DNA of 61,493 nucleotides from Deltaproteobacteria bacterium CG11_big_fil_rev_8_21_14_0_20_47_16 (GCA_002796325.1 PCXA01000001.1:436752-498244), one strand, 5' to 3'. Numbered from the stretch's first letter, positions 9,213 through 18,582 are shown. The notes: generated by a model from the sequence alone, not told the origin. Numbers and translations: made by a program.

Positions 9213-9569
9213 ATGTCCAAGTACCACCCATCCAAACGTCAAGGCTGTGAATGTGAAGAATGCCAAGCCTTGTGCCGCAGAGAGCCCGGTTGGTTTATGC
9301 CAGAAGAGGTTCCGTATGCGGCTGCCCACCAAGGGATGACGGAAGAAGCCTTTCGCGAGCAGTTTCTGCAATGCCACCATACAGATGAAATTGATATGTG
9401 GTCACCCAAACAGCGTCCCGATGGAAGTTGTATTTTTTTTAAAGGTGGAAAGTGTACCATTCATTCTGTAAAGCCATTTGAATGTCGTAAGGTGTTTGGG
9501 TGTGAATCTGGCCGGAGACATCGGCGTGTGCGCGATGAGATGGTCAGTTTAGCCAAGCGATTCTCATAA
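9213..9569 (+). CDS. YkgJ-type CxxC cysteine-cluster protein (putative Zn/Fe-chelating), 118 aa
   Basis: A small cytosolic protein with the cysteine pattern of the YkgJ/'zinc- or iron-chelating' family: a CxCxxCxxxC cluster near the N-terminus, then GSCIFFKGGKCTIHSVKPFECR and a final GC. Members presumably bind a metal or Fe-S centre; biochemical role is undefined. The start at 9213 (MSKYHPS) follows AGAGGG; an in-frame ATG at 9141 would add 24 residues of uncharacteristic sequence. It ends 13 bp before gdhA and may be translated from the same mRNA. Confidence 0.75.
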   Translation: MSKYHPSKRQGCECEECQALCRREPGWFMPEEVPYAAAHQGMTEEAFREQFLQCHHTDEIDMWSPKQRPDGSCIFFKGGKCTIHSVKPFECRKVFGCESGRRHRRVRDEMVSLAKRFS

Positions 9570-9582
9570 GGAGAATTCTTAT

Positions 9583-10905
9583 ATGCACGGTGCCAAGCTA
9601 GATGGTTATGATATTAACAAAGGCGTACTCAAAGGGGCACCTCCCCATGTTGCTTGGGACACACCCGAGTACAACATGTTGCAAAAGCAGTTCGACCTTC
9701 TTGTTGAACGCATTCATCTCAATCAAAACATTGCCAATCGATTGCGTAATCCACGTCGAGTGCTGATTGTCTCTGTGCCAACGCGCATGGATAATGGTGA
9801 AGTGCGTGTCTTTGCAGGTTACCGCGTTCAGCACAGCCAGACATTAGGCCCATGTAAGGGGGGGATTCGCTATGCCCCAGATGTGACATTGGGTGAAGTT
9901 TGCTCATTGGCTATGCTGATGTCCTTTAAGTGTGCGCTGGTGGGATTGCCTCTAGGTGGTGCCAAGGGTGGAATTAAAATAGATCCGTCACGGTTGTCTC
10001 GACGCGAATTGCAAAACGTGACACGCCGCTTTACTGCAGAAATCCTTAATTTTATCGGTCCGGATCGCGATATTCCCGCGCCTGATATGGGTACCAATGC
10101 GCAAGTGATGAGTTGGATTATGGATACCTATTCCGCATCCAAGGGATATTCAGTGCCATCTGTGGTAACCGGAAAGCCCATTGCTATTGGTGGTACCCAT
10201 GGACGGGTGCCTGCAACCGGTAATGGTGTGGTGTATTCTGTTATTTCAGCGGCCAAGCATATTGGTATGACCTTGGGTGACAGTACAACAGTAGCGGTCC
10301 AGGGGTTTGGTAATGTGGGGATGTATGCAGCTAAGGGGTTTGCGGCATTGGGATGCAAGGTAATTGCTGTGAGTGACCATCGGGGTGGCGTGCATAATCC
10401 CAAGGGGCTTGATCTTGATGCAATGGAAGCGTTTCAACATGAGCATAAGACCATTCATGGTTTCCCGGGTGGTGATGAAATTGATAATTCTGAATTATTG
10501 TCTATGAAATGCGATGTGTTGGTACCAGCTGCTTCGGGTCATCAAATTACGATGAAAAATGTGGATAAGATTCAGTGTCGCATTTTGGCGGAAGGTGCCA
10601 ATGAACCCACCAATCACGATGCAAGTCGATTGTTGGAAGACAATGGAGTGTTCATTATCCCAGATATTCTGTGCAATGCGGGGGGTGTGATTGTTTCCTA
10701 TTTTGAATGGGTGCAAGGTCTGCAAAACTTCTTCTGGTCCGAAGAAGAAGTTAATAAAGAGATGAAAATGATCATGGATAACGCGTTTGCGCGTGTCATC
10801 GAAATAACGAAGAAGGATAAAATGAACATGCGCGATGCGAGTATGGCGGCTGCGGCTCGTCGTATTGAAGAAGCTCATCTTGCCCGCGGCCTCTTTCCAG
10901 AATGA
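9583..10905 (+). CDS. gdhA: Glu/Leu/Phe/Val dehydrogenase (glutamate dehydrogenase), 440 aa
   Basis: Catalyses reversible oxidative deamination of glutamate to 2-oxoglutarate and ammonia. Visible signatures are the substrate region GPCKGGIRYAP and PLGGAKGGIKIDP with the catalytic lysine, APDMGTNAQVMSWI, and the Rossmann motif GFGNVG followed by VSDHRGG. The 440-residue hexameric-type length and sequence resemble the NAD-preferring bacterial class, though cofactor choice cannot be settled by eye. AAGGAG (9569-9574) precedes the ATG. The stop overlaps the next start (ATGA), so translational coupling with the downstream epimerase is likely. gdh symbol usage varies (gdhA or gluD). Confidence 0.92.
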   Translation: MHGAKLDGYDINKGVLKGAPPHVAWDTPEYNMLQKQFDLLVERIHLNQNIANRLRNPRRVLIVSVPTRMDNGEVRVFAGYRVQHSQTLGPCKGGIRYAPDVTLGEVCSLAMLMSFKCALVGLPLGGAKGGIKIDPSRLSRRELQNVTRRFTAEILNFIGPDRDIPAPDMGTNAQVMSWIMDTYSASKGYSVPSVVTGKPIAIGGTHGRVPATGNGVVYSVISAAKHIGMTLGDSTTVAVQGFGNVGMYAAKGFAALGCKVIAVSDHRGGVHNPKGLDLDAMEAFQHEHKTIHGFPGGDEIDNSELLSMKCDVLVPAASGHQITMKNVDKIQCRILAEGANEPTNHDASRLLEDNGVFIIPDILCNAGGVIVSYFEWVQGLQNFFWSEEEVNKEMKMIMDNAFARVIEITKKDKMNMRDASMAAAARRIEEAHLARGLFPE

Positions 10906-11876
10906 AAATTCTTGTTACAGGTGCCACTGGTTTTTTGGGCGCCCATGTTGTGCGCTGTTTACTGCACGACGGACATCAGGTCCGTATTTTACGCCGCAAG
11001 ACATCCTCCACAATTGATCTTGATGGTCTTATATTTGAGACGGCGATTGGTGATATATGCGATGCCAATGCGCTTTCATCAGCGCTTCAAGGCGTTGATG
11101 CTGTCATTCATGCCGCTGCTCTCATTAGCTATTGGGAACCCGAGCGTGACGAAGTCTATCGTGTGAATGCAGAGGGGACGCGCTGCATTGCTGATGCGGC
11201 GCTGTCTGCCGGTGTGAAGCGTTTTGTGCATGTGAGTACAGTAATGGCGGTGGGAGTACCAGTGTCTGGAATGCGTGCTAATGAAACGCAAAGTTATAAT
11301 TTTGATCGTGTGGGGTGTGATACTATTTACAGTCGCAGTAAATATTTGGCTGAAGATCATATTCAAAGTGCAGTTGCTCGAGGTTTGCCGGCGGTGATTG
11401 TGAATCCAGGCGCCATTATTGGTCCCATGGATCGTCGCCGAATTGTAGGAGGGCTCTTTTTCCCTGGAAAGTTGAATCAATACTTTTATATCTCTGGTGG
11501 AATGTCTGCAGTTGATGTGGAAGATGTTGCTAGTGGCATTGTACGTGCTTTGAATGTGGGTCGTGTGGGTGAGCGGTATTTGTTAACAGGTGAAGATGTG
11601 AGTTACCGCGAAATGCGAGCAGTAATAGCTGAAGAAATGGGTACGCCGCGGCCATGTATTCGAATCCCTTCATTTGTGCTAAAATTTGCGTCGGTTTTGG
11701 GTGAGGTAGTGTCACGTATTACCCAAAAGCGACCACGTATTCCGCTGCCGATGGCACGCATGTTAGCCCATGAATTATATTTTTCATCGCACAAGGCCCA
11801 ATCAGAATTGGGTTGGTCATATCGGCCTTATCGAGAATCTGTTTGTCGCGCACTAGCGTGGCACGCTAGTGTCTAG
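10902..11876 (+). CDS. Extended SDR NAD(P)-dependent epimerase/reductase (HpnA/dihydroflavonol-reductase-like), 324 aa
   Basis: The N-terminal Rossmann motif TGATGFLGAHVV and the catalytic YSRSK (YxxxK) define an extended short-chain dehydrogenase. The pattern VIHAAALISYWEP, RFVHVSTVMAVG and VIVNPGAIIGPMDRRR resembles the hopanoid-associated sugar epimerase HpnA and dihydroflavonol-4-reductase-like enzymes. Substrate unknown: a nucleotide sugar or a lipid-linked ketone are both possible. Its start overlaps the gdhA stop, and its stop overlaps convergently with the GT-C gene stop by a few bases. No other hopanoid genes are in the window. Confidence 0.8.
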   Translation: MKILVTGATGFLGAHVVRCLLHDGHQVRILRRKTSSTIDLDGLIFETAIGDICDANALSSALQGVDAVIHAAALISYWEPERDEVYRVNAEGTRCIADAALSAGVKRFVHVSTVMAVGVPVSGMRANETQSYNFDRVGCDTIYSRSKYLAEDHIQSAVARGLPAVIVNPGAIIGPMDRRRIVGGLFFPGKLNQYFYISGGMSAVDVEDVASGIVRALNVGRVGERYLLTGEDVSYREMRAVIAEEMGTPRPCIRIPSFVLKFASVLGEVVSRITQKRPRIPLPMARMLAHELYFSSHKAQSELGWSYRPYRESVCRALAWHASV

Positions 11877-13429
11877 GACTTCTTTTGGCGATAGATGTTG
11901 ACGCCGTCAATTGTGGTCTCAAGATTGTAATTGCGTGTGATGTAGTCGTACAATTCTGGATAGTTGCGAATTGGAAATTTAGCATAGTCACGCAAATTGC
12001 CAGATGCACAATCAATAATATAACGTGGTGGATGTGTGTTCATGTCTTGCCAAAATAAGTGCCAACTATTTGGTCCAATATAAGCCGAAGTGTCAGTTGA
12101 GCCCTTTTGTGTCTCCTTAATGCCTGGTAGTCGACCGGTCAGGGCATCAACCCACAAAAAGCGTGTTGCTGGTTGATGTTCAGATAGGAAATAGAGGCCC
12201 GGCTCTGTTCCCCAGATGAACAAGGTGTCATTTGGAGCCATATTTAGCTTTAGATAGTTAGCGATCTTCATTTCTACTTTAAGATTTTGTAGATGAAAGT
12301 GATCAGCCCATGATTGGTACCAAATTCTTGGTCCCATCCATCCTGCGGTCAGGATAATGAATGTACACGACATTGCCCATCGTGTCTTGGTTGATCGCGA
12401 CCACCATTGATTAAAGCACGTGCCAGCGATGATGCATAAGGGTGGTAATATTTGAATAAAGTAATGTCCATAAAACCGACCACCTGCAACAATTGCTGGA
12501 ATTGTAAAAAAGAACCAGCCCCAAATCCATGTGGGCAGAGGGCGTGCTATGGGTTCGGCATTCAAATAGTTTTTGGCGCGATGTGTGAGTTGATGAATAA
12601 GGCCTAGCCAAAGAGGAAATGTGGCGGCTACATAAGATCCGATTTGGATGGAGGCACGTCTCCAGTAGCTACCGATATTTTCACCGTCCTTGATGTATGA
12701 AACGCTGGCACGGAGTGTCTGATTTAACATTGGCTTGAGGGCGTTGATGTGAGCCATCCATCCTAATGTGATACCAGTTACAATACCAAGGCCAAGTCCA
12801 AAGCATGTCAATACAACTGCTGTTTTGAACCAACTGTCGTTGAATTTACGAAAGTGAAGGTACGCTATAGCCCACACCACAAATGGGATCTGAATGAATG
12901 CCTGATATTTAATAAAAATCGCGAATGCACACAGCATGCCGCAGAAGACTATCCAAATAAGTGACTTGTGATCATACCACTGGATAAGGCACCAGACGCT
13001 ACAGGTAAGTGGTAATGCAATTAGTAGTGATGCGTGTACTGCAAGTGTTGGTGGAATATAACAGGTGGAAAAAATAGCAAATGAAAGTGCTGCCCAATAG
13101 CCAGACCTTACACTAAAAATGCGACTTCCTATTTTAAACAAATACCAACAGATTGCGCATGTGCATAAAATCCCCATGATATGAATGCTAACAGTATTTG
13201 ATTCACCAAATAGCCAAAGACATGCGGCATATATATAGTAGAGGATGGGCGGCTTATTATCGATAATTGTTACATATGGAATGCCACCATGGAGTAAAAC
13301 ACGCGCAAACGCGGAAAATGCTTCTTCGTCATCGATTAGGGGTTGTATGAATGTTGTTGCGCGCGTAACAAATATGATGGTGACGATAAACAGAAGCCAT
13401 TTCCAGTGATTTGACTTGGCATCTGACAT
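11873..13429 (-). CDS. GT-C membrane glycosyltransferase (ArnT/PMT-like, RgtA-type), 518 aa
   Basis: A polytopic membrane protein with about 10-12 hydrophobic helices. The first periplasmic loop carries DDEEAF and IIDNKPP(I)LYYIY, the acidic signature of the GT39/GT83 (ArnT, RgtA-B) superfamily, which transfers sugars from polyprenyl-phosphate donors in the periplasm. The soluble tail follows the last helix. The start at 13429 has GAGGTGAT correctly spaced; the in-frame ATG at 13444 overlaps the asnS stop but lacks a Shine-Dalgarno. It is the last gene of the minus-strand run rmlD-GT2-asnS-GT-C, so a role in decorating lipid A, core or O-antigen is plausible. Donor and acceptor unknown. Confidence 0.8.
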   Translation of the reverse strand: MSDAKSNHWKWLLFIVTIIFVTRATTFIQPLIDDEEAFSAFARVLLHGGIPYVTIIDNKPPILYYIYAACLWLFGESNTVSIHIMGILCTCAICWYLFKIGSRIFSVRSGYWAALSFAIFSTCYIPPTLAVHASLLIALPLTCSVWCLIQWYDHKSLIWIVFCGMLCAFAIFIKYQAFIQIPFVVWAIAYLHFRKFNDSWFKTAVVLTCFGLGLGIVTGITLGWMAHINALKPMLNQTLRASVSYIKDGENIGSYWRRASIQIGSYVAATFPLWLGLIHQLTHRAKNYLNAEPIARPLPTWIWGWFFFTIPAIVAGGRFYGHYFIQILPPLCIIAGTCFNQWWSRSTKTRWAMSCTFIILTAGWMGPRIWYQSWADHFHLQNLKVEMKIANYLKLNMAPNDTLFIWGTEPGLYFLSEHQPATRFLWVDALTGRLPGIKETQKGSTDTSAYIGPNSWHLFWQDMNTHPPRYIIDCASGNLRDYAKFPIRNYPELYDYITRNYNLETTIDGVNIYRQKKS

Positions 13430-13440
13430 ATCACCTCGAG

Positions 13441-14742
13441 TCATGGATATAGTCGACTAATGAGTCGCGGAAATGGAATGGTTTCGCGTACATGGGGTAC
13501 CCCGCAAATCCAACCTACTAAGCGCTCCAATCCATATCCAAAGCCACTGTGTGGGACACTGCCATATTTTCTAAGGTCCAAGTACCAGCCAAAGGATTTA
13601 AGTGGCAAGTTGTGCTCTTCAATGCGTGTTTTGAGTGTTTCGTACGAATCTTCGCGTTGTGATCCACCAATGAGTTCACCGAAGCCCTCGGGTGCTAGTA
13701 AATCGGCGCAAAGTGCTAATTCCGGATTGTTTGGATCCCGCTTCATATAGAATGCTTTAACTTTGGCTGGATACTTTTCAATAAAGAGAGGTCGGTCTAA
13801 ATCTTTGGTGATTAAGGTTTCATCATCTCCACCCAGGTCATCATCATCCTTAATATCAGATCCCAACCCACGAAGTTTGTGTACTGCTTCAGCATGAGTC
13901 ATGCGATAAAAGGGAGCTTTTATGGCTTCAAGTGTTGCAATGTTGCGTTCCAAAATGGTCAGCTCTTGGTGATTATCGCGAAGTACCGATTGAACAATGT
14001 GGCTTACCAATTCTTCCTGAATTTTTAAATTCTCATCATGCTCCACAAATGCTGCTTCAGCATCCATCATCCAAAATTCAGTGAGGTGCCGTCTTGTTTT
14101 GCTCTTTTCCGCACGGAATACCGGCCCAAAATCAAATACACGTCCATGGCTCATGATAGCGGCTTCGATATAGAGTTGGCCTGATTGTGAGAGGTAAGCC
14201 TTACCCATGTCAAAGTATTCCATTTCAAATAGAGTCGTAGTGCCTTCACAAGCATTTGGCGTTAAGATCGGCGAGTCAATTTTGATAAAGTGGTTTTGAT
14301 GAAAGAACTCGTAAGTGGCTTCGATGATTGTATCGCGCACGCGTTGAATGGCCCATTGCTTTTGCGAGCGGAGCCAAAGGTGGCGATTATCTAAGAGAAA
14401 ATCGGGTCCATGCTCTTTCTTTCCGATTGGATATTCATCAGCAATTTGCACGATCTGGATATCAGCTAATTGTAATTCGTACTCTTCCTTTTTGGGATGC
14501 TTGCTGACGTTACCCGTTATGATGACTGAGGATTCGAGAGTAAGCTTTTTGACATCCTCCCATTGCTTTTCAGATAGTGTAGCCTGATTAGCAATTACCT
14601 GGCAGAATCCAGTACCATCTCGAAATTGTAAAAATGCGATTTTGCCAGAGGAGCGAAGATTAAATATCCATCCGCGTAGCGTTACGACTTCGTCAACGTG
14701 CTTTGACATTTCACATACAAAATTAGGAATTTTGTTTGTCAT
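13441..14742 (-). CDS. asnS: Asparaginyl-tRNA synthetase, 433 aa
   Basis: A class II synthetase attaching Asn to tRNA-Asn. The N-terminal OB-fold (VVTLRGWIFNLRSSGKIAFLQFRDG) binds the anticodon. Motif 2 reads FRAEKSKTRRHLTEFWMMDAEAAF and motif 3 GFGYGLERLVGWICGVPHVRETIPFPR. The FWM after HLTE and the lack of the bacterial AspRS insertion point to AsnRS rather than AspRS. Length is normal. It is positioned, unusually, between a GT2 transferase gene (6 nt upstream) and a GT-C transferase gene, within an envelope polysaccharide operon. It appears catalytically intact. Confidence 0.93.
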   Translation of the reverse strand: MTNKIPNFVCEMSKHVDEVVTLRGWIFNLRSSGKIAFLQFRDGTGFCQVIANQATLSEKQWEDVKKLTLESSVIITGNVSKHPKKEEYELQLADIQIVQIADEYPIGKKEHGPDFLLDNRHLWLRSQKQWAIQRVRDTIIEATYEFFHQNHFIKIDSPILTPNACEGTTTLFEMEYFDMGKAYLSQSGQLYIEAAIMSHGRVFDFGPVFRAEKSKTRRHLTEFWMMDAEAAFVEHDENLKIQEELVSHIVQSVLRDNHQELTILERNIATLEAIKAPFYRMTHAEAVHKLRGLGSDIKDDDDLGGDDETLITKDLDRPLFIEKYPAKVKAFYMKRDPNNPELALCADLLAPEGFGELIGGSQREDSYETLKTRIEEHNLPLKSFGWYLDLRKYGSVPHSGFGYGLERLVGWICGVPHVRETIPFPRLISRLYP

Positions 14743-14748
14743 CTCTAA

Positions 14749-15489
14749 TTAGAAGTCAAGGTAGTGGAACTTCGTCAGCCCCATTTTTTGAAGCCGATAT
14801 TGGCATGCTGTTTTTAGAACGCCAATCCCGTATTGACAGCTACGGCGAAAGTTAATCGAAGATGCATCAGTAAAGTATTTTGTCGGACATGAAATTTCAC
14901 CAATTTCAAAACCGCCCTGCATCACTTGCACAAGCATTTGATTGTCAAAGACAAAGTCGTCGCTGTTGCGGTGATACGGAATTTTTTCCAAAACGCGACG
15001 ATGAAATGCCCTATAACCAGTATGATATTCGGTGAGCTTTTCTGAAACCAAAAGGTTTTCAGTAAGTGTGAGAAAGCGATTTGCAATATACTTATAAAGA
15101 GGCATGCCACCCACTAGGGCGCCTTTACCCAAAATGCGCGATGCGAGCACTACATCGTATGGCCCAAACGCGATCATGCTGGCAATTGTTGGAATAAGGG
15201 TTGGCTCGTACTGATAATCTGGATGCAGCATTATGACAATGTCTGCGCCTTGTTGTAATGCGTTATCGTAACAAGTTTTTTGATTGCCCCCATAACCACG
15301 ATTTTTGGGGTGGGTAATGGTGGAAATGCCCAATGCCTTGGACACCTGAGTTGTTTCGTCAGTGCTGGCATCATCAACCAAAATAAGCTCGTCAACATAG
15401 CCCTTTGGTATGGAACTTATTGTTTTTTCAAGTGTTTTTTCAGCATTATATGCCGGCATTACTACAACAACTTTTTGGTCATTAATCAT
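14749..15489 (-). CDS. GT2 family glycosyltransferase (dolichyl/undecaprenyl-phosphate sugar synthase-like), 246 aa
   Basis: A cytosolic GT-A fold enzyme with VVMPAYNAEKTLEKT at the N-terminus, the LVDDASTDET nucleotide-binding motif and an HPDYQY segment in place of the usual DAD(G/L)QH. It resembles the DPM1/GtrB-like branch that makes polyprenyl-phosphate sugars. No C-terminal membrane helices are seen, so it may be a soluble transferase. The start overlaps the rmlD stop by 4 bp and it ends 6 bp before asnS. A donor for the adjacent GT-C protein is an attractive inference. Confidence 0.82.
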   Translation of the reverse strand: MINDQKVVVVMPAYNAEKTLEKTISSIPKGYVDELILVDDASTDETTQVSKALGISTITHPKNRGYGGNQKTCYDNALQQGADIVIMLHPDYQYEPTLIPTIASMIAFGPYDVVLASRILGKGALVGGMPLYKYIANRFLTLTENLLVSEKLTEYHTGYRAFHRRVLEKIPYHRNSDDFVFDNQMLVQVMQGGFEIGEISCPTKYFTDASSINFRRSCQYGIGVLKTACQYRLQKMGLTKFHYLDF

Positions 15490-16328
15490 AGGAATTTTGC
15501 CTCATGCAAGAAACGGGAGATTGCGTCTTGCCAGCTTGGGGGAATAATCCCTAGATGCCTGATTTTGTCAACAGAAAGGCGGCAGTTTAGAGGGCGTTCT
15601 GCAGGGAGTTTAAGCTCTTTTAATAAGACAGGTGTGATTGAGGGGGTTTGTATATTTAGTTGTTGTGCAATTTCATGTGCAGCGTCAACACGGCTTGCAT
15701 AACCGGAATTGACTACATTAAATATTCCTCGATGGCCGCCATTGTATAGAGCGATACTCATGCGCGCAATATCAACTGAGTAGGTGGGTGCTCCCACCTG
15801 ATCCGAAAATGCGCGGACTTCTTGGGCTGCGAGCAGCTTTTTGGCTGTATCAAAAATAAAGTTGTTGCGCGCTCCTCCAAAAACAAGCTGTACACGTGCA
15901 ATGATCCAATCCTTGCAATTGGATTTTACTGCATCTTCACCTTTAAGTTTGCTGTCACCATAAATACTCATTGGATGCGGAGAATGACTCTCGGACATCG
16001 GTACATCACCTGTGCCATCAAAAATGTAATCCGTACTAAAGTGGATCAGTGTTGTAGAATGGGATTTACAGAGCTTTGCTAGATTTCCAACTGCAACAGC
16101 ATTAATTTCATAAGCGCTATTTCTTTCTGTTTCACAGAGATCTACATTGGTCATTGCCGCACAGTTGAAAATAGCCTGCGGCTTATATTTAAGGAATATT
16201 TTTTCCAATGCAGCTGTGTCTAAAATGTCACATTCACTTCTAGCGAATGCGTGTGCATCCGGAAGTTGTTTTGCCAATTCAGTGCCGACAAGGCCATTCG
16301 CCCCTATGATAAGTATATTTTGTCCCAT
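15486..16328 (-). CDS. rmlD: dTDP-4-dehydrorhamnose reductase, 280 aa
   Basis: The last step of dTDP-L-rhamnose synthesis: NAD(P)H reduction of dTDP-4-keto-L-rhamnose. It has the Rossmann motif GANGLVGTELAK, FNCAAMTNVDLCE, the STDYIFDG motif and the catalytic YGDSKLKGE (YxxxK), all characteristic of RmlD/RfbD. The length is normal. It heads the minus-strand run rmlD-GT2-asnS-GT-C, divergent from rmlC with a 48-bp spacer that must hold both promoters. Confidence 0.93.
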   Translation of the reverse strand: MGQNILIIGANGLVGTELAKQLPDAHAFARSECDILDTAALEKIFLKYKPQAIFNCAAMTNVDLCETERNSAYEINAVAVGNLAKLCKSHSTTLIHFSTDYIFDGTGDVPMSESHSPHPMSIYGDSKLKGEDAVKSNCKDWIIARVQLVFGGARNNFIFDTAKKLLAAQEVRAFSDQVGAPTYSVDIARMSIALYNGGHRGIFNVVNSGYASRVDAAHEIAQQLNIQTPSITPVLLKELKLPAERPLNCRLSVDKIRHLGIIPPSWQDAISRFLHEAKFL

Positions 16329-16376
16329 AAAGTTATTGTCAGGTGTCTACGACATGCATTAGTAATATGCAACACT

Positions 16377-16910
16377 ATGCAGCGGCTAAAAACCAAAATC
16401 CAAGACATAATTTTGCTAGAACCAAGAGTATTTGGCGATGCCCGAGGGTATTTTTTTGAGACATGGCGTCAAAATTCCTACAAAGAATTGGGTATTCCGG
16501 ATTTCGTACAAGATAATTTGTCACGTTCCACATATGGTGTGCTTCGAGGTCTCCATATTCAAGAACCACACTCACAAGGGAAGCTTGTAACGGTTCTATG
16601 GGGCGAAGTTTATGATGTGGCAGTTGATTTACGTCGTGATTCACCTACATTTGGAAATTGGGAAGCAGTATTGTTGTCATCTGATAATCATCGGCAGTTA
16701 TATGTGCCGCCGGGTTTTGGTCATGGCTTTTGTGTGACTAGTCAAGATGCGGTGTTTGCATATAAGTGTACAGATTACTATCACCCTGAATTTGAGAAAA
16801 CTGTTCAATGGAACGACCCCGATTTGGCCATTCCTTGGCCAGTTTCTAACCCAGTAATTTCAGCGAAAGATGTAAAAGGGATATCTTTACTTCAATTTAA
16901 GAATGGCTGA
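16377..16910 (+). CDS. rmlC: dTDP-4-dehydrorhamnose 3,5-epimerase, 177 aa
   Basis: A cupin epimerase converting dTDP-4-keto-6-deoxyglucose to dTDP-4-keto-rhamnose. It contains DARGYFFETWRQ, the catalytic region VLRGLHIQEPHSQGKLV with the conserved His, VAVDLRRDSPTFG, and PPGFGHGFCV. The start chosen is the ATG at 16377, giving the standard length; an open frame further upstream runs antisense through rmlD. It is the only rml gene on the plus strand, and its 3' end overlaps the rmlB 3' end by 14 bp. Confidence 0.93.
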   Translation: MQRLKTKIQDIILLEPRVFGDARGYFFETWRQNSYKELGIPDFVQDNLSRSTYGVLRGLHIQEPHSQGKLVTVLWGEVYDVAVDLRRDSPTFGNWEAVLLSSDNHRQLYVPPGFGHGFCVTSQDAVFAYKCTDYYHPEFEKTVQWNDPDLAIPWPVSNPVISAKDVKGISLLQFKNG

Positions 16911-17868
16911 GTACGGTTTCAATCCAATTCTGATTGTCTTGATACCATTTTATGGTTTCTGAAAGTCCTGTGGCAAAAGGGATCTTGGGTGCCCAATTTA
17001 ATTCTCTTTGCGACTTGCTACTGTCAACACTATAACGACGATCGTGACCCAACCGATCCTTCACATGTTGAATAAGATCATTCGGTTGTCCAAGTTGTTC
17101 TAAAATAAGGCGTACCAAATCAATATTGGTAATGTCTGTATCATCGCTAAAGTTATAAACTTGACCAGCACGTCCATGTTCAAGAACAGCCAACACCCCT
17201 CTACAATGGTCCATTACGTGAATCCATTCGCGTTGTTGCATGCCATCTCCATAGACGGGGATATGTTTGCCTTGCATTGCATTGCAAATGATAACTGGGA
17301 TAAATTTTTCAGGAAATTGGTATGAACCATAGTTATTTGTGCAGCGTGTGATGCATGCAGGAAGATCGTAAGTAACATGGTAAGCGCGGACCAGATGATC
17401 TGCTGCTGCTTTGCTAGCGGAGTATGGGTTGTTGGGTTGAATGATTGATGATTCGGTAAAGTGTTCAGATTCACCCGCGGATCCGTAAACTTCATCTGTG
17501 GAGACCTGAACATAGCGTTTAATTTTATGACGACGTGCTGCGGAGAGTAATGATTCTGTGCCAAGAACATTGGTTGTTAGAAAGGGAAGGCTGCTTTCAA
17601 TACTGCGATCGACATGGGATTCAGCTGCAAAATTAACAATCGCATCAATATGATGATCTTCAATTAAATTAGAGACCAGCGCTGTATCGCAAATATCGCC
17701 CTTAACAAAATGATGGTGGGGGGAGGTAATATCCTTGATGGTGGCCATGTTGCCAGCATAGGTTAATTTATCAAGGTTGATAATTGTCCAGTCCGGTCGT
17801 TCTTTTAAGAGAAGTCTTACAAAGTGCCCCCCAATAAAACCGGCACCGCCAGTGACAAGTAGTTTCAC
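16897..17868 (-). CDS. rmlB: dTDP-glucose 4,6-dehydratase, 323 aa
   Basis: An NAD+-dependent extended SDR that turns dTDP-glucose into dTDP-4-keto-6-deoxyglucose. Signatures are TGGAGFIGGHFV, NFAAESHVDRSI, STDEVYGSAGE, the catalytic YSASKAAADHLVRAYH (YxxxK) and TRCTNNYGSYQFPEKFIP. It lies directly downstream of rmlA (stop and start abut) and forms an rmlA-rmlB pair. Its 3' end runs into rmlC convergently. Confidence 0.95.
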   Translation of the reverse strand: MKLLVTGGAGFIGGHFVRLLLKERPDWTIINLDKLTYAGNMATIKDITSPHHHFVKGDICDTALVSNLIEDHHIDAIVNFAAESHVDRSIESSLPFLTTNVLGTESLLSAARRHKIKRYVQVSTDEVYGSAGESEHFTESSIIQPNNPYSASKAAADHLVRAYHVTYDLPACITRCTNNYGSYQFPEKFIPVIICNAMQGKHIPVYGDGMQQREWIHVMDHCRGVLAVLEHGRAGQVYNFSDDTDITNIDLVRLILEQLGQPNDLIQHVKDRLGHDRRYSVDSSKSQRELNWAPKIPFATGLSETIKWYQDNQNWIETVLSHS

Positions 17869-18582
17869 TTAAATATCCTTATAGGCTAATTTGTTGGCGA
17901 AGTTGAGTGATTCAAATGTTCCTGCATCTGTCCACCAACCATCAACAATGTCGTATCCTAAATTGCCTTGTTCCAGATAGACGTTGTTTACATCGGTAAT
18001 CTCGTATTCACCTCTATCAGAGGGTTTTAGATTATTAATGATGTTAAACACAGTTTGGTCGTACAGGTAGAGTCCTGTTACTGCATAGGATGAACGTGGA
18101 TTTTTTGGTTTTTCGTGGATGTGGACAATGCGACCATCACGAATTTCAGCAACACCAAATCGTTGAGGATCAGGGACTTCCTTTAAAAAGAGATGTGCAC
18201 CGTTATTGGTTTCTGAGAAGTTGCGAATGATATTGCCAAAGCGTTTTTCAAAAATGTTATCGCCTAAAATTACGGCTACGGAGTCACCGTGAGCAAAGTC
18301 CTCAATCAGTGCCAGCGCTTGTGCAATGCCGCCGGCCTCATCTTGTACTTTATAGGTAAAGCGTGCTCCAAACTCCTTACCGCTACCAAGCAGGTTTACC
18401 ACATCCCCCATGTGGTCTGTTCCTGTGACCACAGCAATTTGGGTGATTCCGGCCTCTAGAAGGATTTCGAGAGGGTAGTAAATCATAGGCTTTTTCCCAA
18501 CAGGCAAGAGATGCTTGTTGGTAACCTTTGTAAGTGGCAAAAGGCGGCTTCCCGTGCCGCCAGCTAGAATAACACCTTTCAT
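17869..18582 (-). CDS. rmlA: Glucose-1-phosphate thymidylyltransferase, short form, 237 aa
   Basis: The first step of dTDP-sugar synthesis: glucose-1-phosphate plus dTTP gives dTDP-glucose. The N-terminal nucleotidyltransferase motif GVILAGGTGSRLLPLTKVTNKHLLPVGKKPM is classic. The protein is about 50 residues shorter than E. coli RmlA (about 290 aa) and matches the short-form clade that lacks the C-terminal extension. The start is the ATG at 18582 behind AAGGGGGG; upstream codons in the open frame are not supported. Divergent from the epimerase gene at 18671. Confidence 0.92.
   Translation of the reverse strand: MKGVILAGGTGSRLLPLTKVTNKHLLPVGKKPMIYYPLEILLEAGITQIAVVTGTDHMGDVVNLLGSGKEFGARFTYKVQDEAGGIAQALALIEDFAHGDSVAVILGDNIFEKRFGNIIRNFSETNNGAHLFLKEVPDPQRFGVAEIRDGRIVHIHEKPKNPRSSYAVTGLYLYDQTVFNIINNLKPSDRGEYEITDVNNVYLEQGNLGYDIVDGWWTDAGTFESLNFANKLAYKDI

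Noticed and set aside
9124-9231. 36-codon N-terminal extension of transketolase
   Set aside because: The extension has no family similarity, and a good ribosome site precedes the ATG at 9123.
13441-14742. asnS being aspS or a catalytically dead paralogue
   Set aside because: Motif 2 and 3 residues match AsnRS, the large bacterial AspRS insertion is lacking, and no key residue appears lost.
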